Below, piece by piece: positions 1-8,273 of a stretch of DNA of 64,000 bases. The DNA comes from Paenisporosarcina quisquiliarum_A. Lineage in GTDB: Bacteria; Bacillota; Bacilli; Bacillales_A; Planococcaceae. Below the pieces are notes generated by a model. That model did no database searches. It had not been told where the DNA came from and saw only the letters and a list, made by a program, of their open reading frames with translations. A program made the position numbers and the translations under genes. Each line of letters opens with the position of its first letter. The first letter of the stretch is position 1. The stretch is taken from contig NZ_JBHZRU010000007.1 in NCBI RefSeq assembly GCF_043641925.1, positions 82,055 to 146,054 of the forward strand, written 5' to 3'.

Positions 1-361
1 TCAACGTTTCTTCAGATGGGTTCTGGTCGACTAAGTCTTTTAATTCCCACATGATTTTTAAGTCGCTCGAAACAAAGATCTCATGATCCGGAAATTTTTT
101 CTTTAACTCATCAGAAATTCGCTTCTCGATTTTTTCTTTTCTGAATTTCGATAGCGGATGCACTTGAACAGCCACAATGACTTGATGATCGAAAAATACC
201 CCAACAGATTCACTCATTTTCTCCTCGTCTTCTAATATGAACCGTAAAGTTTCTAACTCTTGTTCATCCTGCTTAGCATGAAGCAAATCAATCTGTGGAT
301 CACTTGAACATCCACTTAAGAGCAGAGATATAGCTAAAATCAACCAACCTAATTTTTTCAT
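1..361 (-). CDS. YhcN/YlaJ-like sporulation lipoprotein (partial)
   Basis: This reading frame starts at 361 and runs off the left edge, giving at least 120 residues. The N-terminus is a lipoprotein signal: MKK, a hydrophobic stretch, then LLSGC, so Cys18 would be lipidated after signal peptidase II cleavage. The visible body has a basic stretch (FRKEKIEKR), then FPDHEIFVSSDLKIMWEL, which resembles the YhcN/YlaJ sporulation lipoprotein family. A strongly purine-rich region lies just upstream of the start. The gene is divergent from cotZ, which fits a sporulation neighbourhood. The C-terminus is outside the window, so the family call is tentative. Confidence 0.6.
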   Translation of the reverse strand, partial: MKKLGWLILAISLLLSGCSSDPQIDLLHAKQDEQELETLRFILEDEEKMSESVGVFFDHQVIVAVQVHPLSKFRKEKIEKRISDELKKKFPDHEIFVSSDLKIMWELKDLVDQNPSEETL

Positions 362-490
362 GGATATCACCTTTTTTCTTAGTATGAGTTGAAAAAGAAA
401 GTTTATGTAATAAAGGTCGAATAGCCCTGTTTCTTTATCAACATCGACATAAATTATAAAGACTTTGAAAGAAAGCGAGGTGAAAACAAA

Positions 491-1015
491 ATGGGATGTG
501 GACGTAACTTGGAATCAACATCTACCGTAGCTGGAATCACCACAGGTCGCTGCATTTGTGACGTCGTACGCGCGATTAAAGACATTCAAGATGCTGTAGT
601 GGAAAATGATTGTCCGGTTTGCCCTACGAATTGCTTTTTAGAACCACTAGGTGGTCTTGTAAGTCCTTCACGTCACCAAGCTGATACTCGCGTATTCATG
701 CTTTTGACGAAAGAAGGTACACCATTTAAAGCATTCTTCCGCGATAACGATTATCATGACTGTGATTGCTTCTCCGTATTTTTCCGTGTCGAGGACGTAT
801 TTGATGGTTGCTGTGCAACTCTTCGAGTACTAGAGCCACTTGATCGACATAACCACGAAGTAAATCTTCTAGATGAATGCGGTACTAAACTGAAACTCAG
901 CCAAATTTGTAAGGTTCGTAATTTCCGACCTTCTGATAGCTGTATCACAGTTGACTTAAATTGCTTCTGCGGCATTGAGTGTGTAGCAGACGTATTTTTA
1001 GGGGTATGCGAATAA
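491..1015 (+). CDS. cotZ: Spore coat protein CotZ/CotY family
   Basis: This 174-residue, cysteine-rich protein carries repeated CxC and CxxC groups (CICDVV, CPVCPTNC, HDCDCF, GCC, CFCGIEC). That pattern is typical of CotY/CotZ, which form the disulfide-linked crust of the spore. B. subtilis CotZ is about 148 and CotY about 162 residues, so the length is close. The start follows a good ribosome binding site (GCGAGGTG) at 481. The position next to cotO and fabI matches the B. subtilis cot cluster. It cannot be told from sequence alone whether CotY or CotZ is the better name. A stem-loop terminator follows at 1045. Confidence 0.85.
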   Translation: MGCGRNLESTSTVAGITTGRCICDVVRAIKDIQDAVVENDCPVCPTNCFLEPLGGLVSPSRHQADTRVFMLLTKEGTPFKAFFRDNDYHDCDCFSVFFRVEDVFDGCCATLRVLEPLDRHNHEVNLLDECGTKLKLSQICKVRNFRPSDSCITVDLNCFCGIECVADVFLGVCE

Positions 1016-1044
1016 AATAAGTACTTCAAGCTTGCAGTGTCTAA

Positions 1045-1085
1045 TAAGCCCAATCTCTATTATGAGATTGGGCTATTCTGATTTT
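1045..1085 (+). terminator. Terminator of cotZ
   Basis: Perfect 11-bp stem AGCCCAATCTC (1047-1057) with GAGATTGGGCT (1064-1074), followed by a T-rich tail. It lies 30 bp after the cotZ stop. Confidence 0.8.
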
Positions 1086-1094
1086 AAATAGTGT

Positions 1095-1257
1095 GCTTCT
1101 GCCGTAGCAGAAGCTTCATTCTTGAAAGATTTTTGTTTAATTTAATATGGTGTTATCTTTTGATAATTTGTCGTTTGGTAAGAGGAATACTGCGTTATGT
1201 AGTGATAATAATATGGCGTAATCGATCGATCTATTATGCTTCTGCGCAAGCAGAATC
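1095..1257. repeat. Composite repeat A1: stem-loop, 21-bp-period array, stem-loop
   Basis: The element opens with a perfect 8-bp stem-loop (GCTTCTGC 1095-1102, GCAGAAGC 1107-1114) and closes with a second copy that has one mismatch (1238-1257). Between them are four degenerate copies of AATAATATGGCGTTA, with the core GCGTTA-like segment near 1151, 1171, 1192 and 1216. It is the reverse orientation of the array at 9593-9710. It lies between the cotZ and cotO terminators, where no gene is visible. Confidence 0.7.
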
Positions 1258-1275
1258 ATCCTTCAAAACAAATAA

Positions 1276-1308
1276 AAAAACATTTCATCTTTTCTGAAAT
1301 GTTTTGAC
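1276..1308. terminator. Bidirectional-type stem-loop
   Basis: Stem AAAACATTTCA (1277-1287) pairs with TGAAATGTTTT (1295-1305), with A-rich and T-rich flanks. It closes the spacer that contains array A1. From 1310 to 1533 no gene or further structure was recognised. Confidence 0.5.
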
Positions 1309-1533
1309 TCACATTATTTTCCCCAAAATATTTTCACATATTCTCTATTATTTTCGTTCCAATTCTAAAATAAATCGATTGACTTCAATATCCTTTTAAA
1401 ACGTATATATTTTTACGATGTGAAAAATCTTCCACGTTCTATTTTTGAAATATTCATCTTGAAAAAATATAAATAGTACCCAATGTTTTAGATGAGCATC
1501 CGCTGTTTCATTATCATTCGACGATGTCGTCGA

Positions 1534-1562
1534 CAAAAAAAGACACCCATCTCTGGGTATCT
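1534..1562 (-). terminator. Terminator of cotO/fabI transcript
   Basis: On the minus strand a stem GATACCCA / TGGGTGTC is followed by a run of seven T (plus-strand A run 1534-1540). It lies just downstream of the cotO stop. Confidence 0.8.
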
Positions 1563-1574
1563 TCTTCTAACGAA

Positions 1575-1967
1575 TCATCTAAAACGCACTGGAAAGGGTT
1601 TTCCTCGCCAGTTAATTTCTTGAATGTCGTTCATATCTATGGAGATGATGGTACCGTCAACTAATCGAAGGGTGGCACTTTCGTCGTCAAGCTTGTCGAC
1701 TAAACCTTGGAGGCTTTCACCATACTTCATTTGAAAAGTTAAAGGTTTGTATACGTGTTGAGCAAATGGCGAAGTGAAGTAATTCAGTCTCTTCCACATG
1801 GTCGATTCAGTCTTCACTTCAGATTCTACTTTTACTTCTACTTCTAATTGCCGTTCTGGAAAGATCGATGTACTTTCTTCGATCCATTTTTTGATTTTCC
1901 TGTGATGTCGATATACTGGAGGTCCACTAACAAAAAGGAGAGGATCAGTTTCCAATGATACAGTCAC
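1575..1967 (-). CDS. cotO: Spore coat protein CotO-like
   Basis: A protein of 130 residues. The first part is charged and low in complexity (Glu/Val/Lys repeats around residues 40-55). The second part ends in a small conserved-looking module with GESLQGLVDKLDD and TIISIDMNDIQEINW. B. subtilis CotO, a coat morphogenesis protein needed for crust assembly, has a similar C-terminal segment but is longer (about 227 residues). The assignment rests mostly on position, directly downstream of fabI and near cotZ as in B. subtilis. The start is uncertain: GTG at 1967 sits too close to the AAGGA sequence, and an in-frame TTG at 1955 is an alternative. Confidence 0.55.
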   Translation of the reverse strand: MTVSLETDPLLFVSGPPVYRHHRKIKKWIEESTSIFPERQLEVEVKVESEVKTESTMWKRLNYFTSPFAQHVYKPLTFQMKYGESLQGLVDKLDDESATLRLVDGTIISIDMNDIQEINWRGKPFPVRFR

Positions 1968-1998
1968 GTCCTTTTTTGAGTTAGTTTATGCAGACCTT

Positions 1999-2769
1999 TT
2001 ACAGAATGTGATATCCGCTGTCGCAGTGGATGGTTTCGCCAGTTATACCGCGCGATAAGTTGCTAAATAAGAATAACGCTGTGTCGCCAACTTCTTCAGG
2101 AGTTGTATTACGACGCAATGGTGAACGCTCTTCGATTGTTTTTAATATGCTATTAAAGTCGCTAACACCTTTTGCAGACAATGTACGAATTGGTCCTGCT
2201 GAAATAGCGTTAACACGAATATTGTATTGACCAAGGTCAGCAGCTAAATAACGAACCGACATATCAAGTGATGCTTTTGCAACACCCATAATGTTGTAGT
2301 TAGGCACGACTTTTTCCCCACCGAGGTAAGTTAAAGTTACAATGCTTCCGCCTTCAGTCATTAAAGGTTTCGCAGCTTTCGCAACAACTGTTAATGAAAA
2401 TGAGCTAATGTTATGAGCTAATAAAAACCCTTCTCTTGACGTGTCAGAGAAATTACCAGCTAATTCTTCAGATTTAGCGAAGGCGATACAATGTGCCAAG
2501 CCATCAATTTTTCCGACTTCTTTTTCAATTGTAGAAAAACAGTTTTCGACATCTTCATCAATCGTAATGTCACATGGTAAAACAAGTTCATGTCTTCCTT
2601 CAAGTGTTTCAACTAAATCACGAACAGGTTTTTCAAATCGTTCACCTGCATATGTGAAAATTAAATTTGCGCCAGCTTTATCAAGTGATTGAGCAATTCC
2701 CCAAGCAATACTTCGTTTATTTGCAACACCCATAATGACATACGTTTTACCTTGTAATGATAAAGACAT
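1999..2769 (-). CDS. fabI: Enoyl-[acyl-carrier-protein] reductase (NADH) FabI
   Basis: FabI performs the last reduction of each fatty-acid elongation cycle, converting trans-2-enoyl-ACP to acyl-ACP with NAD(P)H in the cytoplasm. The 256-residue protein has the N-terminal cofactor-binding segment (IMGVANKRSIAWGIA) and the FabI-type catalytic Tyr-x6-Lys pair in YNIMGVAK, then the SAGPIRTLSAKG substrate loop. Length and motifs are standard. The gene precedes cotO on the same strand and is preceded by a FapR operator at 2796-2818, so it should be repressed when malonyl-CoA is low. The start has a GGGGG ribosome binding site at usual spacing. Confidence 0.96.
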   Translation of the reverse strand: MSLSLQGKTYVIMGVANKRSIAWGIAQSLDKAGANLIFTYAGERFEKPVRDLVETLEGRHELVLPCDITIDEDVENCFSTIEKEVGKIDGLAHCIAFAKSEELAGNFSDTSREGFLLAHNISSFSLTVVAKAAKPLMTEGGSIVTLTYLGGEKVVPNYNIMGVAKASLDMSVRYLAADLGQYNIRVNAISAGPIRTLSAKGVSDFNSILKTIEERSPLRRNTTPEEVGDTALFLFSNLSRGITGETIHCDSGYHIL

Positions 2770-2795
2770 CTATGTTCCCCCTAAGTTATAACTAA

Positions 2796-2818
2796 TTATT
2801 AATACCTGGTACTAATAT
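2796..2818 (-). promoter_or_regulatory. FapR operator of fabI
   Basis: TTAATACCTGGTACTAA at 2799-2815 matches the FapR palindrome (TTAGTACCTGNTACTAA type) with one change. It lies about 30 bp upstream of the fabI start, where a repressor would overlap the promoter. A second match precedes fabH. Confidence 0.85.
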
Positions 2819-2825
2819 TACCTCA

Positions 2826-2856
2826 CAAAAAAGAAAAGTGCAATTGCACTTTTCTC
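2826..2856 (-). terminator. Probable terminator of mgtE
   Basis: A 24-bp perfect palindrome (2832-2855, AGAAAAGTGCAAT half) is followed on the minus strand by a T run. It lies 320 bp beyond the mgtE stop, with a copy of repeat R1 between, so mgtE transcripts may carry that repeat in their 3' region. Confidence 0.65.
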
Positions 2857-2971
2857 AGTATGGTGTTTATATGAAAATTATTTTTTGTTATTTAGTGGTC
2901 GCCTATTTCTTGTTCCACAGACGACAATGTGGAAAAATGCACATTATATCTTAATGATTACAACCATTATA

Positions 2972-3138
2972 ATTGATTGGAATGGAGGTGGCGACTCCGA
3001 GGGGAACAGCGCGAGCTTTAGACCCTGGAGCGGGTTTTAGAGGAACAAAGACTAAGAACGCCACGTCCTGTGGCAACGTCTTTGAAACCAACATCCTGTT
3101 GGCCTCCCCGGAAAGCGTCCACTGCAGTGGAAATCAAC
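2972..3138. repeat. Interspersed GC-rich repeat R1, copy 1
   Basis: Begins with ATTGATTGGAATGGAGG and GGCGACTCC, and ends with GGAAAGCGTCCACT then GTGGAAATCA. Similar ends occur at 17781, 35220, 45077, 55838, 61916 and 63726. Clearly richer in GC than the flanking DNA, with no credible reading frame. It fills most of the 400-bp gap between fabI and mgtE. Confidence 0.8.
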
Positions 3139-3177
3139 GTTTATATTTATACAGACTTTTTGAAAAGGCCATTGTCA

Positions 3178-4551
3178 TCAAAGCTGAGTTAAGAACATGC
3201 TTGCTAACCCGAGATAGATTAAGATACTGATAATATCATTAAGTGTTGTAATAAATGGACCTGATGCTACGGCTGGATCGATATTCATGCGGTGGATTAA
3301 TAAAGGCACAAATGATCCTGCCAAAGTTGCAACAAAAATCGAACCAAATATCGCTGCTCCAACTAATAATCCGAGCAATAATTGATGCTGCCAGAAATAA
3401 ACGATTGCCACTACAACAACTCCACAAACTAACCCAGTTATCAAGCCCGTTCCCGCTTCACGAATCAAGAGTTTCATCTTACTCTGTTCTTCAATATCCC
3501 CTGTCGCAATCCCGCGAACAGCTACTGCGAGCGCTTGTGTTCCACTATTACCAGCCATCCCTGCAATTAATGGAATAAAGACAGCTAAAATAGCGACTTG
3601 ATCGAGCGTTTTTTCAAAGATTCCCATCAAATTCGCGGTAATCATTCCTAGGAATAAAAGAATGATAAGCCATGGAAGACGCTTCTTCGCAGCAGTTAAT
3701 GGACCTTTGTCGAACGTATCCATTTCGGATACGGCAGCAAGTTTCGAGTAATCATCATTTGCTTCTTCTTCTAATACATCCAAAATATCATCGACTGTAA
3801 TAATCCCAAGCAAATGATTTTGGAAATCAACCACTGGTACAGCAAGGAAATTATAATCTTTAATCATTCGTGCGACTTCTTCTTGGTCTTCACTCACGGA
3901 CACGCTCACTACACGTTCATTCATAATCGAACGGATCAACGTATCTTCATCGCAAATAATTAAGTCACGAAGTGACACGACACCCGTGAGTTTATTTTCT
4001 TCATTCACAACGAAAATGTAGTAAATGGTTTCGGCTTCTGGTGCTGCGTTTCTCAATATCGTCATCGCCGAACGGGCGGTAGAGTTTTCAGGAATGACCA
4101 CATATTCTGTTGTCATGATGGAGCCGGCTGTATATTCTTCATAGTGCAGCAAGTCTTTGATTTCTTGAGCAGACTCGTTATCCATGATCGTCAAGTAACT
4201 TGCCACTTGGTCTTTGCCAAGTTCGTTTAGAACATCTACTGCGTTATCGGCGTACATTTCCGATAACATATCAGCAGCATACGTGTTTTCCATTTCCTTT
4301 AGGAAAGGTTCGTATTCATCGTCATCTAACTCGATGGACTGAAAAATTTCAGCCATTTCTTTAGGCGATAAGTATTCAAAGATGATTTGTCTCATCTCAG
4401 GATCGATTTTCTCAAAAAATTGTGCTTGATCATACGGGTGCAAAGAAAGGAATTCTTCACGGAATGTGTCAAAATCACGATTGAATAGTATGGCTAATAA
4501 CTTTTCGTCGTCCATTTCGTTTTCTTCTCGGTTGTATGGTTGGTCTGCCAT
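3178..4551 (-). CDS. mgtE: Magnesium transporter MgtE
   Basis: MgtE is a homodimeric Mg2+ channel of the cytoplasmic membrane gated by its own cytosolic domains. In the 457-residue protein the order is the usual one: an acidic N-domain of superhelical repeats (residues 1-130), a tandem CBS pair (about 135-255, with SIMTTEYV and VVDFQNHLLGIITVDDILDVLEEE), a linker helix, and five membrane helices from about residue 290 to the end. The pore segment GNSGTQ is present. The ribosome binding site is AAGGGGG at 4562. No M-box riboswitch is seen; only 107 bp separate it from the divergent prpE. Confidence 0.95.
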   Translation of the reverse strand: MADQPYNREENEMDDEKLLAILFNRDFDTFREEFLSLHPYDQAQFFEKIDPEMRQIIFEYLSPKEMAEIFQSIELDDDEYEPFLKEMENTYAADMLSEMYADNAVDVLNELGKDQVASYLTIMDNESAQEIKDLLHYEEYTAGSIMTTEYVVIPENSTARSAMTILRNAAPEAETIYYIFVVNEENKLTGVVSLRDLIICDEDTLIRSIMNERVVSVSVSEDQEEVARMIKDYNFLAVPVVDFQNHLLGIITVDDILDVLEEEANDDYSKLAAVSEMDTFDKGPLTAAKKRLPWLIILLFLGMITANLMGIFEKTLDQVAILAVFIPLIAGMAGNSGTQALAVAVRGIATGDIEEQSKMKLLIREAGTGLITGLVCGVVVVAIVYFWQHQLLLGLLVGAAIFGSIFVATLAGSFVPLLIHRMNIDPAVASGPFITTLNDIISILIYLGLASMFLTQL

Positions 4552-4667
4552 GATCGTGTCCCCCTTTCATTGCTTTACATAAAGACAATGACTTTCATTC
4601 ATATGTAGTTATTTTATGGGTTACACTGTACACATAGCAACATAATTCATGTGAAGAGGTGAAAAAC

Positions 4668-5414
4668 ATGCCATATGACATCATTGGTGATATACACGGC
4701 TGTTATGAAGAACTTCTCGAATTACTTAAAGTACTTGGATATGAACAAAAAAATGGGACGTTTATTCATCCAGACGGTCGAAATTTAGCATTTGTAGGAG
4801 ATGCAGCTGACCGAGGTCCAGAGTCACTCGCAGTATGGCAATTCTTATTCAATATGGAAGATGCAAAAAAGTTATTTTATTGCCCGGGAAATCACTGCAA
4901 TAAATTCTATCGTTACTTAAAGGGCTCTAATGTTCAAATTACCCATGGTTTAGAAACAACTGTGGCTGAATTCAAGCAATTGACCAAGTCAAAACAAGAG
5001 AAATTCCGCAAAAGATTCATCGCGTTTTATGAGAAGCTTCCTTTCTACAATCGACTTGATAACGAAAAACTCATCATTGCTCATGCCGGAATTCGCGAAG
5101 ATATGATTGGTCAACCTATTCAAAAAAACATCATCACTTTTGTCTTATACGGAGATATTAGTGGAGAAAAACATCCTGATGGTAGACCTGTTCGAAAAGA
5201 CTGGGCGAAAGCGTACCATGGAGATGCGTTAATCGTATATGGTCACACGCCTGTAAAAGAACCACGCAAGAAAAACGCGACGATTAATATTGATACAGGC
5301 TGTGTATTTGGCGGGAAATTAACAGCTCTTCGCTATCCTGAAATGGAGACGGTCTCCGTTCCTTCTAAACAGCCGTACATCGCTGAAAAATTTCACGATT
5401 ATGGGGATGATTGA
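4668..5414 (+). CDS. prpE: Bis(5'-nucleosyl)-tetraphosphatase PrpE
   Basis: A calcineurin-like metallophosphoesterase with the family motifs near the N-terminus: GDIHGCYEEL, GDAADRGPES and GNHC, plus downstream AHAGIRED and YGHTP. PrpE of Bacillus hydrolyses Ap4A symmetrically to ADP and has phosphatase activity linked to spore germination. The second motif reads GDAADRG rather than the usual GDxVDRG, a mild change. The start is ATG 4668, because AGAGGTG (4654-4660) lies 7 bases upstream; a GTG at 4659 overlaps that site. The 3' end overlaps the convergent pseudouridine synthase gene by 16 bp. Confidence 0.9.
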   Translation: MPYDIIGDIHGCYEELLELLKVLGYEQKNGTFIHPDGRNLAFVGDAADRGPESLAVWQFLFNMEDAKKLFYCPGNHCNKFYRYLKGSNVQITHGLETTVAEFKQLTKSKQEKFRKRFIAFYEKLPFYNRLDNEKLIIAHAGIREDMIGQPIQKNIITFVLYGDISGEKHPDGRPVRKDWAKAYHGDALIVYGHTPVKEPRKKNATINIDTGCVFGGKLTALRYPEMETVSVPSKQPYIAEKFHDYGDD

Positions 5415-6286
5415 AGTGCCAAAAACTCGCTCATGTCTTTTGGTAACGGTGCTTTCAACTTCATCACTTCTTTAGTTAATGGATGTTTGATGGTAAGACT
5501 TGAACAATGAAGAGCGGAGCGTATTAAATCCTTTACTGATCCTCCGTAGAGTTCATCTCCGACCAATGGATGCTTGATATGAGCTAAGTGAACGCGTATT
5601 TGGTGAGTTCTGCCTGTGTGCAATAAACAGCTAACATGCGTGAATCGCTCGAAACGCTTCAAAACCGTAACATCTGTATGTGCATATTGGCCATCTGCTT
5701 GAACTTCACGCTCTATAATACTCGATCCTTTTCGCCCAATTGGTGCAATAATGGATTGTTGATTTAACTCTACATTTCCTTCAACAAATGCTTCATACGT
5801 TTTTTCCAATAAATGATTTGAGGTCATTAAATGATGGATATGCCTATTTTTCACGAGACAAATTAGCCCTGAAGTATCACGATCTAGACGAGTTAAAATA
5901 TGAACGGTCGATGAAATATAGTTCTGGTCATAATAGTATGCGATGATGTTCGCTAAACTCCCTGTCGGATGTTCTTTCGAAGGAATGGTCACGAGTCCAG
6001 CGGGTTTATTCACAACTAAAAGCACGTCATCTTCATACACAATATCGAGTTCCCCTGCCTGCAATAAAAGGCCTTCACTGACCTTTTCAGGCGGAAAAAT
6101 AACGGTCACCATATCTCCTTTTTGGAGAATATGTCTGACCGTTTTTTCCTGTCCATTTACAAGTAGTGATCCACCTTCATATTTGATGGCGGTTAATGTT
6201 CGTTTTGAAATATCCCATTCAGCTAAAGCCTCTCGCAATATTTGTTCTTTAGTCGAAATGAATGGCAATTGAAATTGATTAGACAT
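5399..6286 (-). CDS. RluA/RluD-family 23S rRNA pseudouridine synthase (YjbO-like)
   Basis: Isomerises specific uridines to pseudouridine, probably in rRNA. The catalytic Asp lies in HILTRLDRDTSGL, and the family motifs HTGRTHQIRVHLAHI and GDELYGG follow. An S4-like N-terminal segment (about residues 15-75) precedes it. The reading frame can be extended upstream, but that part overlaps nadK; ATG 6286 overlaps the nadK stop by 8 bases (ATGTCTAA), which suggests translational coupling. It is the last gene of the sasB-nadK-yjbO operon and converges on prpE. Confidence 0.92.
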   Translation of the reverse strand: MSNQFQLPFISTKEQILREALAEWDISKRTLTAIKYEGGSLLVNGQEKTVRHILQKGDMVTVIFPPEKVSEGLLLQAGELDIVYEDDVLLVVNKPAGLVTIPSKEHPTGSLANIIAYYYDQNYISSTVHILTRLDRDTSGLICLVKNRHIHHLMTSNHLLEKTYEAFVEGNVELNQQSIIAPIGRKGSSIIEREVQADGQYAHTDVTVLKRFERFTHVSCLLHTGRTHQIRVHLAHIKHPLVGDELYGGSVKDLIRSALHCSSLTIKHPLTKEVMKLKAPLPKDMSEFLALQSSP

Positions 6287-7076
6287 CGCTGTCAATGAAC
6301 GAGTCGTGAACGCGCGTCCAAAATGGAAACGGTCTAAAGCGTGCGAAACGCACTTTTTCTTTTGCCACACGATACTCAATCGATTTGACATCTTTATGTA
6401 AAAGCTGAACATGATCGACTGTGACCATGAAGTCGGGTGCTTTTACCGGTTTCAATACGCATGTATGGTGTGCAGGTAATACGAGAGGTGCACCTACTGT
6501 ACGAAACACTCGGTTGTTGATGGATGCCATCTCCGTCAATTGCATCGCATCTAACGACGGGTGAATGACCGCTCCACCTAAGGCTTTATTGTAAGCTGTA
6601 CTGCCTGACGGTGTTGACATACACAAACCGTCTCCACGGAATCGTTCAAAATGAGTGCCGTTGAGTTCAACATCCATTACAAGCGTAACATCTGGCGATT
6701 TGATCGTACTTTCATTTAAAGCTAAATACTTTGTTTGGTCATCATTGCGATAATGAATCGTTGCTTCCAAAAGCGGATACTGAATTACTTCAAATTCTTT
6801 TTTAGCAATTGAAATGACCAACTTCTCGATTTCAGCAGGCTTCCAGTCCGCATAAAATCCTAAATGCCCTGTGTGAATACCTACGAAAGCTACCGTCGCT
6901 AATTGTTCACGATAGCGATGAAAAGCATGAAGGAGCGTGCCATCTCCACCAATAGAAAGAACGATGTCAGGAGATTCTTCATTCCATTCCAAGCCAAAAT
7001 CCGACAAATACGTTTTGGCTCTATCCATCAATTCATTTGATAAATCATCATTACGTGATTGAATGAAAAATTTCAT
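6279..7076 (-). CDS. nadK: NAD kinase
   Basis: Phosphorylates NAD+ to NADP+ in the cytosol. The 265-residue protein has the signature loop SIGGDGTLLHAFH with the catalytic Asp, and the second conserved block CMSTPSGSTAYNKALGGAVIHP. Length agrees with the 266-residue B. subtilis enzyme (YjbN/PpnKA). The start overlaps the sasB stop by 4 bases and the end overlaps the pseudouridine synthase start by 8, so the three genes form a tightly coupled operon. A GGAGG sequence inside sasB serves as ribosome binding site at long spacing. Confidence 0.95.
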   Translation of the reverse strand: MKFFIQSRNDDLSNELMDRAKTYLSDFGLEWNEESPDIVLSIGGDGTLLHAFHRYREQLATVAFVGIHTGHLGFYADWKPAEIEKLVISIAKKEFEVIQYPLLEATIHYRNDDQTKYLALNESTIKSPDVTLVMDVELNGTHFERFRGDGLCMSTPSGSTAYNKALGGAVIHPSLDAMQLTEMASINNRVFRTVGAPLVLPAHHTCVLKPVKAPDFMVTVDHVQLLHKDVKSIEYRVAKEKVRFARFRPFPFWTRVHDSFIDSDV

Positions 7077-7750
7077 AAGCGTTTCGTCCTCCCTCCACTT
7101 GTTTTCGGGAAATCAGCAGGTCCAGTTTCCTTGTAATCGCTGAAATATTTTTGAGCTTCTTGAATTTCATTGCGAATTAAAGACATTTCCTCATCTAATC
7201 GAAAAGCGGCTTCAGCAGCACTTTGAAGACGATTCTTTATTTCCTCTGGAAATACACCCTTATATTTATAGTTTAATGAGTGCTCGATGGATGCCCAAAA
7301 ATTCATGGCTAGCGTACGAATTTGGATTTCGGCTAAAATCGTTCGTTCCCCGTGAATGGTTTGTACTGGGTATTCGATAATCATATGATACGAGCGATAA
7401 CCACTCGGTTTTTCTTGTGAAATGTAATCGCGTTCCTCGATTATTTTCAAATCATGTCGGCTTCGTAAGAGCTCGACCACTGTTTCGATGTCATCTACAA
7501 ACTGACACATCATACGAAGTCCCGCAATATCCGGAAGTTCATGTGCAAGTTGCGAAGATGGTTCAAAAGATATCCCTTTTTCAAGAGTCTTGTCATATAT
7601 ACTTGCCAACGGTTTGACGCGCCCCGTTACAAATTCAATGGGTGAATTGGTATTTTCTATTTCGAATTGCATTCTCATACCTTTTAGTTTCACCTTAAGT
7701 TCGTCTACTGCTTGCTTATATGGTTCTAAAAAACGTTCCCACTGCCCCAT
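7073..7750 (-). CDS. sasB: Small alarmone synthetase (GTP pyrophosphokinase YjbM/SasB/RelQ)
   Basis: A single-domain RelA/SpoT-type synthetase of 225 residues that makes (p)ppGpp without a hydrolase domain. Conserved segments are visible: GLRMMCQFVDDIETV, RDYISQEKPSGYRSYHMII and EIQIRTLAMNFWASIEHSLNYK. Neighbours nadK and the rluD-like gene give the same order as B. subtilis yjbM-yjbN-yjbO. The start ATG 7750 has a GGGGG ribosome binding site 7 bases upstream. The C-terminus is longer than in B. subtilis (211 residues) and ends in a basic tail (GGRTKRL). Confidence 0.93.
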   Translation of the reverse strand: MGQWERFLEPYKQAVDELKVKLKGMRMQFEIENTNSPIEFVTGRVKPLASIYDKTLEKGISFEPSSQLAHELPDIAGLRMMCQFVDDIETVVELLRSRHDLKIIEERDYISQEKPSGYRSYHMIIEYPVQTIHGERTILAEIQIRTLAMNFWASIEHSLNYKYKGVFPEEIKNRLQSAAEAAFRLDEEMSLIRNEIQEAQKYFSDYKETGPADFPKTSGGRTKRL

Positions 7751-7780
7751 GACCCGTCCCCCTCATCATCAACAAAGCAT

Positions 7781-8167
7781 TTATTGTGCTGCTAAATGCT
7801 CTTTAAATAGATCTTCAACGGCACTTGAAAATTCTTCACCGTAGTTATGATTTCCTTCAATATTGAAAATAAGCATTTCTAGTTCTTCTCTAAAATTAGT
7901 TAAACGAACATCTTTGGCACCCCAAGCCAAGATAGGTTCTTCCTCACTCGTTAACGAAATCACTAAAAGTGGCCAAACCGTTTTAGGGAATAACACATAT
8001 GTATAACCTTCTGCAGAATCCATTAAATAGACGAATGCCATTTCGTCCGAATCCGTAATTAATTGACCTCCAGCATTCACGTCAAGTTCTTCAGGCAATT
8101 CTTGTAGTAAAAAACGGATTTCTGCACCATTTTGTACACCACTATCAACATTATAAGTTTTACGCAA
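7781..8167 (-). CDS. yjbL: UPF0738 family protein (YjbL-like)
   Basis: A 128-residue, mostly acidic soluble protein without signal peptide or membrane segment. It has no motif with a known catalytic role. It occupies the place of B. subtilis yjbL, between sasB and the divergent yjbK, and similar length supports UPF0738 membership. The start is TTG 8167 after AAAGGAAGAAG. The function of the family is unknown. Confidence 0.7.
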   Translation of the reverse strand: MRKTYNVDSGVQNGAEIRFLLQELPEELDVNAGGQLITDSDEMAFVYLMDSAEGYTYVLFPKTVWPLLVISLTSEEEPILAWGAKDVRLTNFREELEMLIFNIEGNHNYGEEFSSAVEDLFKEHLAAQ

Positions 8168-8273
8168 AGTAACTTCTTCCTTTCAAACAATACTTACTCA
8201 TATTTTATCACAGCTTAGCCCAGCTTGCAGTTTGCAAATTTTCTAGGATAATAAAGTAAAGGTGGTTGATACA

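Noticed and set aside
4552..4667. An M-box or other riboswitch before mgtE.
   Set aside because: The divergent spacer is only 107 bp and shows no suitable helices or terminator.
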